The position numbers were made by a program, and so were the translations under genes. Below are positions 4,813 through 5,182 of a stretch of DNA of 5,182 nt, one piece after another; position 1 is the first letter of the stretch; every line of letters begins with the position of its first letter. Under the pieces are notes generated by a model that was not told the origin of the DNA, did not search any database, and saw only the letters and a program-made list of their open reading frames with translations. The DNA comes from Actinomycetota bacterium (GTDB taxonomy: Bacteria; Actinomycetota; Actinomycetes; S36-B12). The DNA lies in assembly GCA_003506065.1 (NCBI GenBank), contig DNXA01000207.1:1-5182 (forward strand), read 5' to 3'.

Positions 4813-5182
4813 ACACGGGTCGCACTCGGTCCGGTCGGTGTGTAGGGGAACTGCTGAGCCGTGCCGTCGGCCCACGGCTGCTGCGTTGGTGTCAGCCGCT
4901 TAGCCGAACGCTGCTCCGCTAGCAACCGAGAAAGAAGTGTCTGCGTCGCCGCATAGTCAGAGTTGCCATAGAGATTGGTGAGCTCGGCCGGATCGCGCGT
5001 GACGTTGTAGAGCTCGAACTGATCCGCTGGCGGCGCCACCTGGCCAGCAGATGGAGTAGCAGATTTCACGACCGTCGTAGCCGTCTTGGCTCCAGAGGAG
5101 TTCACCTTGCCGGCAACGATCGTCTGCACATCCTGCACATTCGGCGTCGTCCAGAACAGTGGGTTATCCCAGTAGCGCGAGT
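4809..5182 (-). CDS. Sulfatase, C-terminal portion (5'-partial)
   Basis: The frame enters from the right edge, so only the last 123 codons of the gene are visible. The block FELYNVTRDPAELTNLYG, followed by a helix with LLSRLLAEQR, is the C-terminal signature of type I sulfatases (compare 'ELYDLxxDPxExxNL' in arylsulfatases). The stretch RYWDNPLFWTTPNVQDVQ just before fits the preceding strand of that subdomain. An Ala/Thr/Ser/Pro-rich segment (about residues 32-50 of the visible part) looks like an inserted loop, and a short Pro/Thr-rich tail follows the signature. The catalytic Cys/Ser (formylglycine) motif and metal ligands lie outside the window, so activity cannot be judged. The family hydrolyses sulfate esters, often outside the cytoplasm. 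It is convergent with the hydrolase, sharing the CTAG stop overlap. Confidence 0.87.
   Translation of the reverse strand, partial: SRYWDNPLFWTTPNVQDVQTIVAGKVNSSGAKTATTVVKSATPSAGQVAPPADQFELYNVTRDPAELTNLYGNSDYAATQTLLSRLLAEQRSAKRLTPTQQPWADGTAQQFPYTPTGPSATRV

Overview
The window looks like chromosomal DNA from a moderately GC-rich actinobacterium. Three things suggest this. One secreted protein has the DUF3298/RsiV-C-like fold also found in mycobacterial MPT64. The BrnT-like toxin / ribbon-helix-helix pair has an actinobacterial look. Several start codons lack a Shine-Dalgarno sequence but have a TANNNT box exactly six bases upstream, the usual layout of leaderless actinobacterial promoters. Placement below phylum is not possible from the sequence alone.

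Layout, left to right. (1) 1-747, plus strand: the 3' part of a secreted-looking protein with five regularly spaced cysteine pairs, probably beta-propeller blades. (2) 820-1542, plus: a signal-peptide protein with a C-terminal DUF3298-like domain. A perfect 8-bp inverted repeat directly abuts its start codon. (3) 1543-1798: non-coding DNA ending in a cluster of palindromic TACCA half-sites with -10-like boxes. (4) 1799-2439, plus: a two-gene toxin-antitoxin-like operon, with a BrnT-like toxin followed by an RHH (CopG-type) antitoxin. (5) 2573-3235, minus: an AbrB-like DNA-binding domain in frame with a YpeA-type GNAT acetyltransferase. (6) 3379-4812, plus: a Tat-exported alpha/beta hydrolase with an intact Ser-Asp-His triad. 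(7) 4809-5182, minus: the C-terminal part of a sulfatase, whose stop codon overlaps that of the hydrolase in a shared CTAG.

The genes do not form one pathway. The two left genes and the hydrolase make exported proteins, and the sulfatase, whose N-terminus lies outside the window, may do so too. Between them lies an insert of toxin-antitoxin character: a BrnT-like/RHH operon facing tail-to-tail an AbrB-GNAT fusion, which itself resembles an antitoxin domain joined to an acetyltransferase. The points most worth a second look are that fusion, the palindromic control region of the toxin operon, the hairpin at the start of the DUF3298 gene, and the recurring TANNNT-N6-start arrangement. No RNA genes, insertion sequences or CRISPR arrays were seen.
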